In this document: positions 8,087 through 17,655 of the stretch, one piece after another
Position numbering within the stretch: the stretch's first letter is position 1
Layout of the letters: every line of letters starts with the position of its first letter
Source of the DNA: CALZKI01 sp045124055
GTDB lineage: Bacteria > Bacillota > Clostridia > Lachnospirales > Lachnospiraceae
DNA: 64,000 nt
Direction of reading: 5' to 3'
Assembly: GCA_045124055.1 (NCBI GenBank)
Contig: JBGVKZ010000004.1
Location: 1 to 64,000 of the forward strand
The notes under the pieces: model-generated
Database searches by the model: none
The model's input: only the letters and a program-made list of their open reading frames with translations
Told to the model about the DNA's origin: nothing
Program-made: the position numbers and the translations under genes

Positions 8087-10789
8087 CTAAATATTACTTT
8101 CTTCTAAGTATTGTTCAAACTGTTCTTCTGTCATTAAAACTTTTCTTGGTTTCGTACCTTCATCTTTTCCTACGATACCAGCTTCATAAAGCTGGTCCAT
8201 AATTCGTCCGGCTCTGTTAAAGCCAATGCGGAAAGCACGTTGCAACATACCTATCGATGCTTTATCTTTTTCGATAATAAATCTTGCTGCATCTACAAAA
8301 TATTCGTCAATATCTGAACCCGATTCTCCACCGTTTCCGCCAGCACTTCCACCTTGTGAACCCATATGCTGAATCTGATTTTGAATTTCTTCATCGTAAA
8401 GACTTCCATTACCCATGCATTCATTTTTCAAGAAATCTACTACATCAGAAACTTCTTCATCGGATACAAAAGCACCTTGAATTCTGGCTGGCTTTGGATA
8501 ACCTTGTGGGGCAAAAAGCATATCGCCTTTTCCTAAAAGCTTTTCCGCACCATTGCTATCCAAAATGGTTCTGGAATCTACACCACTGGATACTGCAAAT
8601 GCTACCCTGCTTGGCATATTTGCTTTAATTAAACCTGTAATGACATCTACGGAAGGTCGCTGAGTTGCGATAATCAAATGAATTCCCGCAGCTCTGGCAA
8701 GCTGTGCCAAACGACAAATAGATTCTTCTACTTCTCCAGGGGCAACCATCATTAAGTCCGCCAACTCGTCTACAATAATCAATATCTGTGGCATAACACT
8801 GACAGGTTCTCCGTCAATCATTCCACCAGACGCTTCCACTGCCTTATTATACCCTTTCAAATCACGAACATTTAAATCTGCAAACTTTTTGTATCGCTCG
8901 GACATTTCTGCCACTGCCCAATGTAATGCACCGGCAGCTTTTTTCGGGTCTGTCACTACTGGAATTAACAAATGAGGAATTCCATTATACACACTCAATT
9001 CCACAACTTTTGGGTCAATCATAATGAGTTTTACTTCCTCTGGTTTTGCCTTATATAAAATACTCATAATGATAGAGTTAATACAAACCGATTTACCTGA
9101 GCCTGTACTACCTGCAATTAACATATGTGGCATCTTTGCAATATCCGCCACTACAGTTTTTCCACCAATATCTTTTCCAACTGCAAATGCCAGTTTGGAA
9201 GAGAAATCACGAAATTCATTGGTTTCGATTAAATCACGTAAGGAAACTGCCATATTTTCTTTATTTGGCACTTCAATACCAACCGCTGCTTTTCCAGGAA
9301 TCGGTGCTTCAATACGAATGTCTGTGGCTGCCAGATTCAATTTAATATCATCTGCAAGTCCTACAATTTTACTTACTTTAACACCCTGTTCAGGTTGTAA
9401 TTCATATCTGGTAACAGAGGGGCCTTGACTGATATCTGTGACAGTAACATTGACACCAAAATTTTTCAATGTCTGCTGCAAACGAAGGGCTGTTTCCTTC
9501 AATTCCATAGAGGAATCTCCCGAACCGCTTTTTTTACTCTTATGTAACAAATCAATCGGTGGGAACTTATATTCTTTGGAAACCGGTTTACTTGCCTTAG
9601 AAATTTCTTTTTCCACAGAGGCCTTTACTGTATCGGTAACTGGTTCTACCTTCACAGCCTTTGGTCTTGTATCTCTTTCTATTTTTTCTACATATTCTGG
9701 TTGCTTTGTTGCCATAACCGGCTCCGGCATACCAGATAAATCCACAGAACTTGCCATTTCTCTTTTAGGCATAGTAATCTCTGTCATTTCCTGCATTTTA
9801 CGTTCTTTTACGGTTTCTCTAACAGGTTCTCTATACACAAAAGTTTCTTCCTTGGCCACGGAATTTAAAGTAATTTCGTGCATATCGTCTGTGACTTTCG
9901 GCATAGTTATCTTAACCGGTTCTTCTTCCACAGTTTCAGGTTCTTTTAAACTGGTATCCATCATAACCCCTGAAACTTTTCTATCCATACGCAAAATTTT
10001 ATCATTCTCTTTTGCTTCTTCTTGAAGACGTCTGGCTTCTTCCATTTTACTACGTCTTTCAAAATTTTCTTCGCGTCTTTTCTGTTTTTGCTCTTTTAAT
10101 CTTTCGCCCCGTTCATGCCATCTATCTGATTCTTCATAGGATTTTCTAATAACCTGTTTTCCTGTCTGTTTCACACTTCCGATAAAAGCACCCTCTGTGA
10201 GTAAAATCAGAGAAATAATACTCCAAACTATTAACACTAAAATCGTACCAATTAAAGACAAAAATCTGTAAAGGCAAAATGCAATCGAACCTGCAAGAAT
10301 TCCACCACCAGCTCTATCCTGAGAACAACGCTCATAAATTTCCTTGATGTTGTATTTCATAACGTCGCCATAATCGGCTGAAAACAGTTCAAAAATAACC
10401 ATCAATACTACACACAAACTGACAATAGACCAAAATTTCCGAATTGCCACATAATCGCCGCTTTTCAAATTATAAAAAATTACACTTCCACCTATAAATA
10501 AAGGGGCCACATAGGCAAACAAACCAAATAAACCAAACATAAAATCACTGATTGCATTGCCAAAACTTCCTATAATCCGGAAGTTACATAAAAATAAAAA
10601 GATGCAGACTGCAACCAATAAAATCATAACAATATCGTCCATTGCCTGTTCATTAATTCTTGACTGATTTTTTCTTGCAGTCTGTGAATTTGTTTTTCTC
10701 TTTGTAGTTGTTGTTCCTCTAGTAGTTGTACTTCTTGAAGCTGTGCTTCTACTATTACTTGTACTTCTATTGTTAGAACCGGACGCCAT
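8087..10789 (-). CDS. DNA translocase of the FtsK/SpoIIIE family
   Basis: This is a membrane-anchored, ATP-driven double-stranded DNA pump that moves chromosomes through the division or sporulation septum. The start at 10789 (MASGSNNRS, 900 residues) is preferred because AGGAGG lies seven bases upstream. A longer frame begins at 10816. The order of parts is a Ser/Thr/Arg-rich N-terminal tail (to about 50), four membrane helices (about 55-195), a long charged linker (about 220-430), the alpha/beta motor with Walker A GSTGSGKS and Walker B ILIIVDELADLM, and the C-terminal winged-helix gamma domain that reads orienting sequences (from about 825). With spoIVA present, SpoIIIE is the likelier role than FtsK. 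The sequence alone cannot separate them. Confidence 0.95.
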   Translation of the reverse strand: MASGSNNRSTSNSRSTASRSTTTRGTTTTKRKTNSQTARKNQSRINEQAMDDIVMILLVAVCIFLFLCNFRIIGSFGNAISDFMFGLFGLFAYVAPLFIGGSVIFYNLKSGDYVAIRKFWSIVSLCVVLMVIFELFSADYGDVMKYNIKEIYERCSQDRAGGGILAGSIAFCLYRFLSLIGTILVLIVWSIISLILLTEGAFIGSVKQTGKQVIRKSYEESDRWHERGERLKEQKQKRREENFERRSKMEEARRLQEEAKENDKILRMDRKVSGVMMDTSLKEPETVEEEPVKITMPKVTDDMHEITLNSVAKEETFVYREPVRETVKERKMQEMTEITMPKREMASSVDLSGMPEPVMATKQPEYVEKIERDTRPKAVKVEPVTDTVKASVEKEISKASKPVSKEYKFPPIDLLHKSKKSGSGDSSMELKETALRLQQTLKNFGVNVTVTDISQGPSVTRYELQPEQGVKVSKIVGLADDIKLNLAATDIRIEAPIPGKAAVGIEVPNKENMAVSLRDLIETNEFRDFSSKLAFAVGKDIGGKTVVADIAKMPHMLIAGSTGSGKSVCINSIIMSILYKAKPEEVKLIMIDPKVVELSVYNGIPHLLIPVVTDPKKAAGALHWAVAEMSERYKKFADLNVRDLKGYNKAVEASGGMIDGEPVSVMPQILIIVDELADLMMVAPGEVEESICRLAQLARAAGIHLIIATQRPSVDVITGLIKANMPSRVAFAVSSGVDSRTILDSNGAEKLLGKGDMLFAPQGYPKPARIQGAFVSDEEVSDVVDFLKNECMGNGSLYDEEIQNQIQHMGSQGGSAGGNGGESGSDIDEYFVDAARFIIEKDKASIGMLQRAFRIGFNRAGRIMDQLYEAGIVGKDEGTKPRKVLMTEEQFEQYLEESNI

Positions 10790-10837
10790 AAAATCTCCTC
10801 CTGTTCGGGCATTCATCTTAGTAGTATAACATTTTAA

Positions 10838-11515
10838 CTACTTTTTGTCAGTAGTTTGTTTGTATTTTGTAATCATTTCGTGTAATTTAGAAAGAGCTTC
10901 CTTCATTCCGCCGACTTCATTGATTATTCCTTCTTTCACGGTTTCCTCACCAACCAAAACAGAACCAATGTCTTTTGTTAAGAACTCTGTTTCTGACAAA
11001 AGTTCTCTCAATCGCTTCTCATCTATATGACTATGGGTCGTAACAAACGTGATAATTCGATTCTGAATCTGTTCAAAATATTCAAAGCTCTGAGGAACCC
11101 CTATAATTGTTCCACTTAATCTCACCGGGTGAATTACCATAGTAGCTGATGGAACAATAAAAGAATAATCTGTACTTACCGCAATCGGGACACCTATGGA
11201 ATGACTTCCTCCTAGTACAAGGGAGCAGGTAGGTTTACTTATGGACGCAATCATTTCGGAAATGGCAAGTCCCGCCTCCACATCTCCACCAACTGTATTA
11301 ATTAAAAGCAAAACACCATCTACTTCATCATCATCCTCTAGTTTTCCAAGTAATGGCAAAACATGCTCGTATTTTGTTGTTTTCGTTGTTCCGCTTAAAT
11401 TCTCATGACCTTCGATTTCTCCAATGATGGTTATAAGCTGTATTTTATGCTTACTCGACTGGTTTTCAAGCACCACCATTCCTGACTCTCTCAATTCATT
11501 TTCTTTTTCTCCCAT
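10838..11515 (-). CDS. ClpP-fold serine peptidase, TepA/YmfB-like
   Basis: This is a ClpP-class serine peptidase homologue of the type called translocation-enhancing protein TepA in Bacillus, which also lies next to spoIIIE. The 225-residue form starting at 11515 (MGEKENEL) is chosen because GGAGG is five bases upstream. The longer frame from 11560 would extend into a terminator hairpin. The motif GGSHSIGVPIA carries the probable nucleophile Ser, and MVIHPVRLSG follows with the His region. No signal peptide is seen, so it is probably cytoplasmic. Which Clp ATPase, if any, partners it is unknown. Confidence 0.85.
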   Translation of the reverse strand: MGEKENELRESGMVVLENQSSKHKIQLITIIGEIEGHENLSGTTKTTKYEHVLPLLGKLEDDDEVDGVLLLINTVGGDVEAGLAISEMIASISKPTCSLVLGGSHSIGVPIAVSTDYSFIVPSATMVIHPVRLSGTIIGVPQSFEYFEQIQNRIITFVTTHSHIDEKRLRELLSETEFLTKDIGSVLVGEETVKEGIINEVGGMKEALSKLHEMITKYKQTTDKK

Positions 11516-11544
11516 ACTTACCTCCAACACATCTTCATAAAATA

Positions 11545-11589
11545 AAAAACGGATAACCACGCACTCTTTTTACGTCGTAACCCGTTTTT
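11545..11589 (-). terminator. Intrinsic terminator after the 11621-13096 membrane protein gene
   Basis: The arms AAAAACGG (45-52 of this block) and CCGTTTTT (82-89) are perfectly complementary, with partial inner pairing. On the minus strand the hairpin runs into a T-rich stretch. It ends about 35 bases before the tepA-like ATG, so tepA needs readthrough or its own promoter. Confidence 0.7.
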
Positions 11590-11620
11590 ATTATGTCCTT
11601 ATAAGTATGAAACTATGTAC

Positions 11621-13096
11621 CTACACATCAAAATCATCGTCTTCCGATACTTCTACATCGTACTTCATTTCTTCTTCCGTAGGTTCATATGCATAATCAA
11701 TCGCTTTCTTTTCCTTTTTCTTTGGTTTCTTAAAAGTCATTGGAATAAACTCTAAATCTACGTCATTCAGTTTTTCATTCATTTCACGAATTGCCTGAAT
11801 TTCCTCTTGATTTTCCTTTTCTTTCTGCGTTTTTTCTGTCTTTTCTTCTTTCTGCATCTTATCTGTCACAATGTTTTCTTCTTGCATTTCATCTGCCCAC
11901 TCTTCTTCAATGACTTCTTCAAATGGCAACTCTGTCAGCATACTGACACCGAAAATTGCATAAAAAACGAAGGCAAAAAATAACATAAAATGATTATCTA
12001 CGCCACTTGTATAATTCGTTCCAAAAAACAAGTAAAAAACTCCCATAACAAATGGAATGACATAATATAATTTTTGATGCCAAATGCCATATACCCCTAA
12101 AAAACCTATAATATTCAAAATAAGTATGGTGGTCCCAAAAGCATCCACGCTTTCTAATTTGTAGAATCCCATCACATATTGTGATAATACAATTTTATCC
12201 AGGAAAATTCCCAGTAAAACAGTAATCAAAAGACACCCTGTTCCCACTCCGGCATAAAGGAAATACTGCTTTTTATTTGGCAAGTCATATCCACTAAAGA
12301 AAACCAAAACCGCCGGCAACAAAAGAATCACACTATTTTGCTCCAAAAGTATCAGTAACGCAAAGGTTCCAACCACGCCAACCATACTGACTATCTGCAT
12401 TACAAGGCTGTCTTCTTTTTGTTTCCAGGCAAAAACAAAGGACAACGCAAACAAAAACAGAGAAACCAAAACCATATATACAACTGTTGCATCTGGCACA
12501 AGGATAAAATCAAGTACTGGTTTTCCAAATAAAAATAGTACTAAAAACAAATTGGCAGCGGCTTCTCTACCTGTAAAATTTTTCACTGTAAAATATAGTA
12601 AAATTGCACTTAGTACAAGAAAAATTCTCTGATATACACTAATCGAAAAAGCAATATCACCAAGTAAAATACGAATCATTGAAAGACCATTTTCATAAAT
12701 TCCTTTCAAGCTAAAACCGTACTCTTCATAAACACCGCCAGCATAAGCCAAATGCTCATAGGCCTCTGACCCTACTGCCAAATCATAAAAGTTTCCTAAA
12801 TAATAAAACTGATGAATTACTATACCTGCCACAAGAATGAGACACGGAATAATAATTTTCACAGCCTTCGGTACTGTCACATTTTTCACTAAAGGAACAA
12901 AAAATCCCTGCAAGCAAAAACTGACAATTCCAAGTAGCAAAAACAATAAAACCGGCAGTACCACCCGATGTGCCACTTCAATATTCGGAAAACTTTTTTC
13001 CATAAAATTGGATACAAAAAAAGTCAAAAATGTGCATAAAACTACCATAGCTACTGCCCAAATAATTTTTTCCCATACACATTTTTGACTCATCAT
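11621..13096 (-). CDS. Polytopic membrane protein with charged C-terminal tail
   Basis: I do not recognise this 491-residue protein. About ten to twelve hydrophobic segments fill residues 10-395. The remaining roughly 95 residues are cytoplasmic-looking and very rich in Glu and Lys, with probable coiled coil. The outline resembles GT-C-type polyprenyl-linked sugar transferases or other glycan-handling membrane proteins, but I see no diagnostic motif. Three bases separate it from the upstream GT2 glycosyltransferase gene, the usual arrangement for a polyprenyl-phosphate-sugar synthase and its user. That pairing is the only functional hint. AGAGGA precedes the ATG. Confidence 0.7.
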   Translation of the reverse strand: MMSQKCVWEKIIWAVAMVVLCTFLTFFVSNFMEKSFPNIEVAHRVVLPVLLFLLLGIVSFCLQGFFVPLVKNVTVPKAVKIIIPCLILVAGIVIHQFYYLGNFYDLAVGSEAYEHLAYAGGVYEEYGFSLKGIYENGLSMIRILLGDIAFSISVYQRIFLVLSAILLYFTVKNFTGREAAANLFLVLFLFGKPVLDFILVPDATVVYMVLVSLFLFALSFVFAWKQKEDSLVMQIVSMVGVVGTFALLILLEQNSVILLLPAVLVFFSGYDLPNKKQYFLYAGVGTGCLLITVLLGIFLDKIVLSQYVMGFYKLESVDAFGTTILILNIIGFLGVYGIWHQKLYYVIPFVMGVFYLFFGTNYTSGVDNHFMLFFAFVFYAIFGVSMLTELPFEEVIEEEWADEMQEENIVTDKMQKEEKTEKTQKEKENQEEIQAIREMNEKLNDVDLEFIPMTFKKPKKKEKKAIDYAYEPTEEEMKYDVEVSEDDDFDV

Positions 13097-13099
13097 AGT

Positions 13100-14056
13100 T
13101 TAATCCTCTTTTTTTTCATCTAAAACACTTTCAATATTATATCTTGGTCTGTGTTTTACTTCTGTATATATTTTTCCAATATATTTACCAATTAATCCAA
13201 TAGATAATAATTGTACTCCCCCTAAAAACCAGATGGATAAAATAAGCGAAGTCCAACCTGCCTCAACCTCACCAAAAAAGTAGGATGCGAAAGCATAAAT
13301 GGCTGCCGCCATTGACAAAAAGACAATTCCAAAACCCAAATACATAATTAAATCAATCGGTTTGGTGCTGAAAGATGAAATTCCTTCAAATGCTAATGCC
13401 ATCATTTTCTTTAACGGATATTTTGACTCTCCTGCTACACGTTCTTTACGTTCATAATACACTGAGTCTGTCTTGTATCCAAGAAGTGGAACCATTCCAC
13501 GCAAAAAAAGATTGGTTTCTTTGTATTCACTAAATGCTTCCAAAGAACGCTTTGACATCAGTCGAAAATCCGCATGATTATATACGGTTTTAACGCCCAT
13601 AGAACCCATAATTTTATAGAAACCCTGAGCCGTCGTTCTTTTAAAGAAAGAATCTTTCTTTCTACTGTTTCTAACACCATAAACAATATCACAGCCTTCG
13701 TGATATTTGTCTATCATCTCTTCAATAACAGATGTATCGTCCTGTAAATCCGCATCAATGGAAACTGTCACATCACACATATCCTTGGCAGTCATAAGAC
13801 CAGCCGTCAGTGCATACTGGTGACCTACGTTTTTTGCCAAATTTACTCCCTTTACCTGAGGGTATAAATTGTGTTCTTCACTAATGAATTCCCAAGTTTT
13901 ATCTTTACTTCCATCGTTTACAAAAAGTACAAAGCTATCCTTCGCTATTTTGTTCTTACGAACCAAATCATCTAATACTTCTCTGAGAGCCTTGGAAGAA
14001 ATCTTTAGTACTTCTTCTTCGTTATAACAAGGAACTACAATTCCTAATCTATCCAT
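13100..14056 (-). CDS. GT2 polyprenyl-phosphate glycosyltransferase (GtrB/CsbB/DPM1-like)
   Basis: This family transfers a sugar from a nucleotide donor to undecaprenyl phosphate on the inner membrane face. Residues 1-235 form the GT-A domain: VPCYNEEEVL at the N-terminus, FVNDGSKDKTWEFI near 45, and the metal-binding DADLQDD near 100. Two C-terminal membrane helices (about 233-260 and 268-292) anchor it, as in GtrB and B. subtilis CsbB/YkcC. Length (318) is normal. AAGGAG lies upstream of the ATG. The product is probably used by the polytopic protein encoded immediately downstream. The sugar cannot be read from the sequence. Confidence 0.88.
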   Translation of the reverse strand: MDRLGIVVPCYNEEEVLKISSKALREVLDDLVRKNKIAKDSFVLFVNDGSKDKTWEFISEEHNLYPQVKGVNLAKNVGHQYALTAGLMTAKDMCDVTVSIDADLQDDTSVIEEMIDKYHEGCDIVYGVRNSRKKDSFFKRTTAQGFYKIMGSMGVKTVYNHADFRLMSKRSLEAFSEYKETNLFLRGMVPLLGYKTDSVYYERKERVAGESKYPLKKMMALAFEGISSFSTKPIDLIMYLGFGIVFLSMAAAIYAFASYFFGEVEAGWTSLILSIWFLGGVQLLSIGLIGKYIGKIYTEVKHRPRYNIESVLDEKKED

Positions 14057-14065
14057 AAAAACTCC

Positions 14066-15346
14066 TTATGCTTCGGCAATCGCCTGTTCCAAATCAGCAA
14101 TAATGTCATCTACATTTTCAATACCGACTGATAAACGAATCAAATCTGGTTGTACGCCTGCTTCTACAAGCTGTTCATCATTCATCTGTCTATGTGTATG
14201 ACTTGCTGGGTGGAGTACACAAGTTCTTGCATCTGCAACATGCGTTACTATGGCTGCAAGTTTTAATTTATCCATCATATTTTCTGCTGCACTTCTTCCA
14301 CCTTTTAATCCGAAAGAAATAACACCACAGCTACCCTTTGGCAAATACTTCTGTGCCAAATCATAGTATTTGTTGCTCTTAAGTCCTGGATACTGAACCC
14401 AAGCTACTTTTTCATAATTTTCTAAAAATTCTGCCACTTTCTGTGCATTACTACAATGTCTTTCTACTCTTAAATGTAAAGTTTCAAGTCCCATATTTAA
14501 TAAGAATGCATTCTGTGGAGACTGAATAGAACCTAAGTCTCTCATAAGCTGAACAGTTGCTTTTGTAATATAGGCAGCTTTTCCAAACTTCTCTACATAT
14601 GTAACACCATGATAAGATTCGTCTGGCGTACAAAGTCCTGGGAATTTTTCTGCCTGTGCTTTCCAGTCAAAATTACCGGAATCTACAATCGCACCACCTA
14701 CGCAAGTAGCATGTCCGTCCATATATTTTGTAGTAGAATGGGTAACGATATCTGCTCCCCATTCAAAAGGATTACAATTAATTGGTGTTGCAAAAGTATT
14801 GTCAACAATCAATGGAACTCCATGTGCGTGAGCTACTGTTGCAAATTTTTCAATATCTAAAACAACTAAAGCCGGATTTGCAATCGTTTCACCGAATACA
14901 CATTTTGTATTTGGTCTGAAAGCTTTATTCAATTCTTCAACAGAATCGTCTGGATTTACCACGGTACATTCAATACCCATTTTTTTCATAGTTACTGTCA
15001 ATAAATTAAAAGTACCACCATATACCGTAGAGGACATAATAACGTGATCCCCAGCTTCACAAATATTGAATACAGCATAATAGTTCGCTGCCTGTCCGGA
15101 AGATGTAAGCATTGCTGCCACGCCACCTTCTAATTCACAGATTTTCTGTGCCACAAAATCATTGGTTGGATTTTGTAATCTTGTATAAAAGTATCCAGAT
15201 TCTTCTAAGTCAAATAATCTACCCATCTGTTCAGAAGTATCATATTTGTATGTGGTACTCTGAATAATTGGTAAAACTCTTGGTTGACCATTGGTTGGTT
15301 TCCAGCCTGACTGAATACAAATTGTCTCTTTTGCATACTGATTCAT
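14066..15346 (-). CDS. metY: O-acetylhomoserine aminocarboxypropyltransferase (MetY-type, PLP)
   Basis: This is a PLP enzyme of the Cys/Met metabolism family that makes homocysteine from O-acetylhomoserine and sulfide. The 426-residue length and the opening ETICIQSGWKPTNGQPRVLP, with TTYKYDTSEQMG, are typical of O-acetylhomoserine sulfhydrylases and differ from the shorter cystathionine gamma-synthases. The Schiff-base lysine lies in THSTTKYMDGHATCVGG near residue 205. The C-terminal HPASHTHRQM is the conserved substrate carboxylate site. It is 14 bases downstream of yebC, and no S-box or T-box leader is visible in that gap. Confidence 0.93.
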   Translation of the reverse strand: MNQYAKETICIQSGWKPTNGQPRVLPIIQSTTYKYDTSEQMGRLFDLEESGYFYTRLQNPTNDFVAQKICELEGGVAAMLTSSGQAANYYAVFNICEAGDHVIMSSTVYGGTFNLLTVTMKKMGIECTVVNPDDSVEELNKAFRPNTKCVFGETIANPALVVLDIEKFATVAHAHGVPLIVDNTFATPINCNPFEWGADIVTHSTTKYMDGHATCVGGAIVDSGNFDWKAQAEKFPGLCTPDESYHGVTYVEKFGKAAYITKATVQLMRDLGSIQSPQNAFLLNMGLETLHLRVERHCSNAQKVAEFLENYEKVAWVQYPGLKSNKYYDLAQKYLPKGSCGVISFGLKGGRSAAENMMDKLKLAAIVTHVADARTCVLHPASHTHRQMNDEQLVEAGVQPDLIRLSVGIENVDDIIADLEQAIAEA

Positions 15347-15360
15347 TTTTGAATCGCCTC

Positions 15361-16089
15361 CTATTCGTCCCAGTTGTGATATACAGCCTGTACATCATCA
15401 TCTTCATCTAATAAGTCTAATGTTCTCTGCAAGTTTTTGATAGCCACTTCATCTGTTAGCGTTACATAATTCTGTGGAATCATTGTCACTTCTGCTGAAG
15501 CCATTACAATACCACTTTCTTTTAATGATTTTTCTACATCCGCAAAAGAATCTGGGTCTGTGATAATTTCAAAACTATCTTCTTCCTCTGCAAAATCTTC
15601 CGCACCTGCATCTAAAGCCATCATCATTAATTCGTCTGCGTCCATATCACATTCTTCTTTATCGATGATAATCTGACCTTTTTTATCAAACATAAACGAT
15701 ACACAACCCTGTGTACCAATACTTCCCTGTCCTTTCGTAAAAGCACTTCTTACATTTGCTGCTGTTCTATTTTTATTATCTGTTAAGGCATCTACGATAA
15801 TCGCAATACCACTTGGACCATAACCTTCATATGTAACATATTCATAATTAACATTTCCAGCATCGCCTGCCGCTTTTTTAATACCTCTTTCGATAGTATC
15901 GTTAGGCATATTGTTGGATTTTGCCTTTTCAATAACCTTTGCTAATTTAAAATTGTTGGCCGGGTCTGGACCACCTTCTTTTACCGCAACGGCAATTTCA
16001 CGACCAATAATCGTAAAAATTTTACCTTTTGCTGCGTCGTTTTTTTCCTTTTTGTGTTTAATATTCGCAAATTTTGAATGTCCTGACAT
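15361..16089 (-). CDS. yebC: YebC/PmpR/TACO1-family protein
   Basis: This conserved cytoplasmic protein has been described as a transcriptional regulator and, more recently, as a translation factor that helps ribosomes through proline-rich stalls. The 242-residue sequence opens with the family signature MSGHSKFANIKHKKEKNDAA. It also contains GPDPANNFKL, NMPNDTIERGIKKA and the YEGYGPSGIAIIVDALTDN block (about residue 90). The acidic third domain follows. Length and start are standard. GGAGG lies a few bases upstream. Confidence 0.96.
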   Translation of the reverse strand: MSGHSKFANIKHKKEKNDAAKGKIFTIIGREIAVAVKEGGPDPANNFKLAKVIEKAKSNNMPNDTIERGIKKAAGDAGNVNYEYVTYEGYGPSGIAIIVDALTDNKNRTAANVRSAFTKGQGSIGTQGCVSFMFDKKGQIIIDKEECDMDADELMMMALDAGAEDFAEEEDSFEIITDPDSFADVEKSLKESGIVMASAEVTMIPQNYVTLTDEVAIKNLQRTLDLLDEDDDVQAVYHNWDE

Positions 16090-16129
16090 ATTCTATTCTC
16101 CTCCCGATTCAATCTTTCTTATAATACCA

Positions 16130-17308
16130 CTATTTGTTTTCTTCTTCAATAGTCGTTTTGTCACCGACTTCTTCCGGTTTTATGATTTTTTCAACGAGAA
16201 CGCTCTCAATTCTTTTATTCTTTGCTTTTAAAATAGAAAACTGATACCCTTCGTATTCACAAGTAAACTTTTCATTATCTGCCGGAATATGCTCTAACAT
16301 TGAAATCATAAAACCATTAATCGTTTCAAACTCGGAATGAAATTCAATATCTAAAGTTTCTTCCAGTTCTTCTAGCCTTGTATGCCCATCTAAAATATAT
16401 TCGGTTTCACTTTTTTCCTTGATATGATGCTGGTCCACATCATATTCATCCATAATGTTACCAACAATCTCCTCCAAAATATCTTCCATAGAAATCAGCC
16501 CAGCCGTCTGTCCATATTCATTAATGACTATTGCAAGCTGTACCTTTTGAGCTTGCATTATTTTAAAAATATCGTCTATTTTCTTCGTTTCTGGTATATA
16601 AAACGGCTCTCGCAATAATTTCCGAATGCTCTTAATGGACTTATTCATAAGATTTTCTTTGGAATGTAATCTTAAAGCATCTTTTAAATACAAAATACCA
16701 ATAATACTGTCTACACTCTCATCGAAAACCGGATATCTGCTATATTGACTACTTAGCATAAAATCAATAGCGTCCTCTAACTTCATTGTACTGTCCAGGG
16801 CAAGCATATTGCTTCTGTTAATCATAATGTCTTTTGCAACTTTGTCGCCTAATTCAAAAATGTTAGAAATCATCAGCACTTCACTGGATTCTATCACACC
16901 AAGCTCATGCCCTTCGTTGACCATAGACAAAATTTCTTCTTCCGTATCTCTTGTGCATATTTTTAAACCATACAATCTTCCAAGTTTTTCAGGAATATAA
17001 ATACATAAAAAAATAACAGGTATAAATAAACCGAGAACAGAAAGAATCGTCAAAACTTCGCTCCCAATTACCTCTTTAAACGAAAGATATACAACGATTC
17101 CCAAAAATACATGTATCAATGTTGTTATAAAATATGTGGCACGAAAATAGTACTGTTTGTTTTGAACGAATTTATGTAACAAAAGTACTTTCTTTTCTTC
17201 TCCTGTTTCTTCCCGCTGTATCACATCATTTTCTGTCAATTCGCTGATTGCTCCATAGCCAAAAAACAAAGCGACGGTTATCACTAAAAGTAGTAAAAAA
17301 TAAATCAT
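16130..17308 (-). CDS. CorC/HlyC-family CBS-domain membrane protein
   Basis: This is a membrane protein of the CNNM/CorC/HlyC group, related to Mg2+ efflux and transport proteins (B. subtilis YhdP, YqhB, MpfA). Three or four membrane helices form the N-terminal DUF21 part (residues 1-130, somewhat shorter than usual). Two CBS domains follow (about 165-295; INRSNMLALDSTMKLEDA... and PFYIPETKKIDDIF...). A C-terminal CorC/HlyC domain ends the protein (about 300-380). Its ATG overlaps the mazF stop by four bases, so the genes are translationally coupled. The transported ion is inferred from family work only. Confidence 0.88.
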   Translation of the reverse strand: MIYFLLLLVITVALFFGYGAISELTENDVIQREETGEEKKVLLLHKFVQNKQYYFRATYFITTLIHVFLGIVVYLSFKEVIGSEVLTILSVLGLFIPVIFLCIYIPEKLGRLYGLKICTRDTEEEILSMVNEGHELGVIESSEVLMISNIFELGDKVAKDIMINRSNMLALDSTMKLEDAIDFMLSSQYSRYPVFDESVDSIIGILYLKDALRLHSKENLMNKSIKSIRKLLREPFYIPETKKIDDIFKIMQAQKVQLAIVINEYGQTAGLISMEDILEEIVGNIMDEYDVDQHHIKEKSETEYILDGHTRLEELEETLDIEFHSEFETINGFMISMLEHIPADNEKFTCEYEGYQFSILKAKNKRIESVLVEKIIKPEEVGDKTTIEEENK

Positions 17309-17655
17309 AATTCTTCCTTTTTTAATTCAAGGCTTACTAAAAGGCTATCATTAACCTGTTTCATAATATCTTGGTCCAAATGACACACCTTATCTTTTAG
17401 CCTTTGTTTGTCTATCGTTCGTAGTTGTTCTAATAAAATCACGGAATCCTTTACCAGACCATATTTTTCAGAACTCAGTTCTATATGGGTCGGTAATTTT
17501 GCCTTATTTAACTTAGAAGTAATGGCTGCACAAATTACCGTGGGACTATATTTGTTACCCACATCATTCTGTATAATAAGCACCGGTCTTACGCCGCCTT
17601 GTTCCGAGCCAATAACTGGTCTTAAATCCGCATAATAAACATCTCCACGTCTCAT
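17305..17655 (-). CDS. mazF: MazF/EndoA-type endoribonuclease toxin, no adjacent antitoxin
   Basis: This is a sequence-specific mRNA interferase of the MazF/PemK family, close to B. subtilis EndoA (NdoA). The family block RRGDVYYADLRPVIGSEQGG with VRPVLIIQND opens the protein, and DSVILLEQLRTIDKQRL follows near residue 80. The 116-residue form starting at 17655 has the normal family length and an AAAGGA nine bases upstream. A longer frame begins at 17688. In Bacillus the antitoxin gene ndoAI lies between alr and ndoA. Here alr ends at 17721, leaving 65 bases, so no antitoxin gene fits. Downstream is corC. Confidence 0.92.
   Translation of the reverse strand: MRRGDVYYADLRPVIGSEQGGVRPVLIIQNDVGNKYSPTVICAAITSKLNKAKLPTHIELSSEKYGLVKDSVILLEQLRTIDKQRLKDKVCHLDQDIMKQVNDSLLVSLELKKEEL

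Noticed and set aside
9438..10025. 195-codon plus-strand open frame opposite the DNA translocase gene
   Set aside because: It is antisense to the low-complexity linker of a certain gene, has no plausible ribosome site and no recognisable protein features.
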